A stretch of DNA of 64,000 nucleotides from Casimicrobiaceae bacterium (GTDB lineage Bacteria > Pseudomonadota > Gammaproteobacteria > Burkholderiales > Casimicrobiaceae): the NCBI GenBank assembly GCA_026646885.1, contig JAPKHK010000001.1:186001-250000 (forward strand). The letters are read 5' to 3'. The notes under the pieces were generated by a model. That model ran no database searches, was not told where the DNA came from, and saw only the letters and a list, made by a program, of their open reading frames with translations. The translations under genes and the position numbers were made by a program. Of this stretch, positions 61,648 through 64,000 are shown one piece after another. Numbering within the stretch: position 1 is the first letter of the stretch; the number at the start of each line of letters is the position of its first letter.

Positions 61648-63927
61648 ATGATGCGACGCAAACCCCTTGCTGCCTTACTCTTGGCCCTGTTCTCGACCGC
61701 GGCCCTGGCCATCGAACCCTTCACGGTCAAGGACATCCGAGTAGAAGGAATCCAGCGCACGGACGCGGGCACGGTCTTCAACTACTTGCCGGTAAAAGTG
61801 GGCGACCGGATCGACGACGCCAAGGCCGCCGAGGCAATCAAGGCTCTCTACGCCACCGGATTTTTCCGCGATGTCCGTATCGAGGGCGCAGATGGTGTCT
61901 TGATCGTTTCCGTTCTGGAGCGGCCCACGATCAGCCAGATCGAAATCAACGGCGCAAAGGAATTCGACAAGGACACCTTGAAGAAGGCACTGAAGGATAT
62001 CGGTTTGGCTGAGTCGCGCATCTTCGACCGCTCGTTGCTCGAAAAAGCGGATCAGGAACTACGGCGGCAATATATCAGCCGCGGGCGCTATGCCGCCGAA
62101 GTAACTACGACAGTTACACCGCTGGAACGCAACCGTGTCGCGGTGAACTTCGCCATCAGCGAAGGCGAGATTGCGCGCATCGCCCAAATCAATATCGTCG
62201 GCGCCAAGGTATTTCGCGAGAAGGATTTGCTCGACGAGATGCAGCTCACCACCCCCGGCTGGATGACCTGGTATACCAAGAACGACCAGTATTCCAAGCA
62301 GAAGCTGGGCGCTGATTTAGAGGCCCTGCGCAGCTACTACACCAATCGCGGCTATCTCGATTTCACCATCGAGTCCACCCAGGTGCAGATTACACCGGAC
62401 AAGCAGGACATTTTCATCACCCTCAACATTACCGAAGGTGAAAAGTACCTCGTCTCGGAGGTACGGCTGGCTGGCGAGATGTTAGTGCCTGAAGAGGAGC
62501 TCAGGAAACTCATCCAGTTGCAGCCGGGGGGTGTATTCTCGAGGGCCAAGCTGACGGAGTCGAACAAAGCGATTGCCGATCGCTTGGGCAACGACGGATA
62601 CGCCTTCGCTAACGTCAATGCCGTGCCCGAAGTGAACAAGGACAAGCGCGAAGTCGCCTTTACCTTTCTCATCGATCCGGGTCGGCGCATCTATGTGCGG
62701 CGGATCAATATCCTGGGCAACACGCGCACCCGCGATGTGGTCGTCCGTCGCGAAATGCGGCAACTTGAAAGTGCCTGGTACGACGCCGCCAAGATCGCAC
62801 GCTCCAAGGAACGCATCGATCGCCTGGGACATTTCTCGGATATCAACATAGAGACTCCCGCGGTGCCGGGAGCGCCCGATCAAGTCGATCTTGATATTTC
62901 GGTGACTGAGAAGCCGACCGGAAACGTACTTTTTGGCATCGGCTATTCCAGCGGGGATGGCTTGGTTCTCTCCGGGTCGATCTCCCAGAACAACGTGTTT
63001 GGCAGCGGCAACGCGCTCGCCGCACAGATCAACAGCTCGAAAATCAACCGCGTCTTCTCGCTCTCCTACACCAACCCTTATTACACCCCCGATGGCGTGG
63101 CGCGCGGGTTTGACGTCTACCAGCGCAATGTCGACCCGACCTCGCTCAGCGTGGGTACATACAAATCATCCACCATAGGAGCTGGCCTGAGGTTCGGGGT
63201 ACCGGTTACCGAAACCGACACCATCAACTTCGGGTTGGCCGCGGAACAAACCGAACTGACGCTCTACTTCGACAGTCCGCAGCGCTATATCGACTTCGCC
63301 AATACCTTCGGGCTCATGACCAACAGCATCATCGGCACCGTCGGCTGGGCCCGCGATACCCGCGACAGCATCCTCTATCCCACCCGGGGCCAGTACCAGC
63401 GTGTCTTCGGCGAGATCGGCTTCCCGGTATCGAGCTTGACGTACTACAAGCTCAACTACCAGCATCAGACCTTCCTTCCGTTCTTCAGCCCGTTCACGCT
63501 GATGCTCAACGGTGAATTGGGGTATGGCGACGGTCTCAAAGGCAAGCCGCTGCCGTTCTTCAAGAACTATTTTGCCGGCGGTGTCGGCTCCGTTCGCGGC
63601 TACGATACCGCGAGCCTGGGGCCACGCGACACCAATGACGAAGTGCTGGGCGGAAAGCAGCGTATCGTCGGCAATGCCGAACTGCTCTTCCCCTTCCCTG
63701 GCATGAAGCAGGACAAATCGGTGCGCGGGAGCCTTTTCGTTGATGCTGGGCGGGTACGCGGGGAGGGCGCGCAGGGCGATTTCGAAACCTTCCGCTACTC
63801 CACCGGCGCCGCAGTGACGTGGCAGTCGCCCGTTGGCCTGCTAAAATTCAGCTATGCCATTCCGCTCAATGCCAAGGATGGCGACCGGCTGCAGAGATTC
63901 CAGTTCCAGTTTGGCAACGTTTTCTAG
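61648..63927 (+). CDS. bamA: Outer-membrane protein assembly factor BamA
   Basis: 759 residues from the ATG at 61648, giving signal peptide KPLAALLLALFSTAALA. Five POTRA domains (about 22-420) and a C-terminal barrel with the conserved VRGYDTASLGPR loop, and the final FGNVF. BamA inserts beta-barrel proteins into the outer membrane. It follows rseP by 17 bp. Confidence 0.97.
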   Translation: MMRRKPLAALLLALFSTAALAIEPFTVKDIRVEGIQRTDAGTVFNYLPVKVGDRIDDAKAAEAIKALYATGFFRDVRIEGADGVLIVSVLERPTISQIEINGAKEFDKDTLKKALKDIGLAESRIFDRSLLEKADQELRRQYISRGRYAAEVTTTVTPLERNRVAVNFAISEGEIARIAQINIVGAKVFREKDLLDEMQLTTPGWMTWYTKNDQYSKQKLGADLEALRSYYTNRGYLDFTIESTQVQITPDKQDIFITLNITEGEKYLVSEVRLAGEMLVPEEELRKLIQLQPGGVFSRAKLTESNKAIADRLGNDGYAFANVNAVPEVNKDKREVAFTFLIDPGRRIYVRRINILGNTRTRDVVVRREMRQLESAWYDAAKIARSKERIDRLGHFSDINIETPAVPGAPDQVDLDISVTEKPTGNVLFGIGYSSGDGLVLSGSISQNNVFGSGNALAAQINSSKINRVFSLSYTNPYYTPDGVARGFDVYQRNVDPTSLSVGTYKSSTIGAGLRFGVPVTETDTINFGLAAEQTELTLYFDSPQRYIDFANTFGLMTNSIIGTVGWARDTRDSILYPTRGQYQRVFGEIGFPVSSLTYYKLNYQHQTFLPFFSPFTLMLNGELGYGDGLKGKPLPFFKNYFAGGVGSVRGYDTASLGPRDTNDEVLGGKQRIVGNAELLFPFPGMKQDKSVRGSLFVDAGRVRGEGAQGDFETFRYSTGAAVTWQSPVGLLKFSYAIPLNAKDGDRLQRFQFQFGNVF

Positions 63928-63954
63928 GCGTTGCGAAGCTTAAGGAGACGCAAG

Positions 63955-64000
63955 GTGAATTTGCGCAAGACATTGCTTCGGGGGCTCGCCACGACGGGCT
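63955..64000 (+). CDS. skp: Start of the next gene, probably skp/ompH (cut by window edge)
   Basis: AAGGAG lies 8 bp before a GTG that opens a basic then hydrophobic N-terminus (MNLRKTLLRGLATTG). Only 15 codons are visible. The assignment rests on the conserved bamA-skp-lpxD gene order, not on sequence. Confidence 0.5.
   Translation, partial: MNLRKTLLRGLATTG

Overview
The window comes from the chromosome of a GC-rich betaproteobacterium. Two things point there: the order rpsB-tsf-pyrH-frr-uppS-cdsA-dxr-rseP-bamA-(skp) at the right end, and the queE/queD, aroG, trkA/trkH, recJ and lolCD genes found elsewhere. The redox content (fused indolepyruvate:ferredoxin oxidoreductase, flavocytochrome c sulfide dehydrogenase, DsrO/DsrP-like quinone module, MtrA/MtrB-like outer-membrane conduit with c-type cytochromes, hemerythrin) suggests a respiratory organism of the Rhodocyclales or Nitrosomonadales type. 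The exact order cannot be fixed from sequence alone. I see no rRNA, tRNA or CRISPR array.

Left part (1-15,000). A partial ior gene carries a 35-codon in-frame palindromic insertion. A minus-strand redox operon follows: DsrO-like Fe-S protein, DsrP-like NrfD membrane protein, tetraheme cytochrome, a hypothetical protein containing an in-frame three-hairpin repeat, and hemerythrin. Next come fccAB, queED, a large PLP amino-acid decarboxylase, aroG and an isochorismatase-like/Nudix fusion.

At 15,000-18,800 lies the most unusual locus. Three tiny proteins consist almost only of a signal peptide plus an IPTL-CTERM-like tail (PTLDE motif, transmembrane stretch, arginine cluster). They are followed by a terminator-like hairpin, a Tat-exported 'subunit 3/gamma' protein and a GMC dehydrogenase with a four-cysteine cluster. 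A membrane protein with an HExxH motif is packed tail to tail against the GMC gene. This resembles an FAD glucose/gluconate dehydrogenase locus in which the cytochrome subunit is replaced by miniature membrane-tail proteins.

Middle part (18,900-35,900). tadA, an L,D-transpeptidase, a GNAT and a diguanylate cyclase form an operon. They are followed by an HtrA protease, cbpAM, a three-subunit HcnABC/opine-oxidase-like dehydrogenase, a cluster of decayed toxin-antitoxin genes (hicAB, and DUF4160 interrupted by a 174-bp MITE with an exact 5-bp target duplication), a MacAB-type exporter, and a CitE-like lyase. Right part (36,000-64,000). trkA with two tandem trkH genes, an AraC regulator next to the decaheme/porin conduit with two diheme cytochromes, an SDR, recJ with an RpfE-like gene, lolCD, ygfZ, and the rpsB-bamA housekeeping run.
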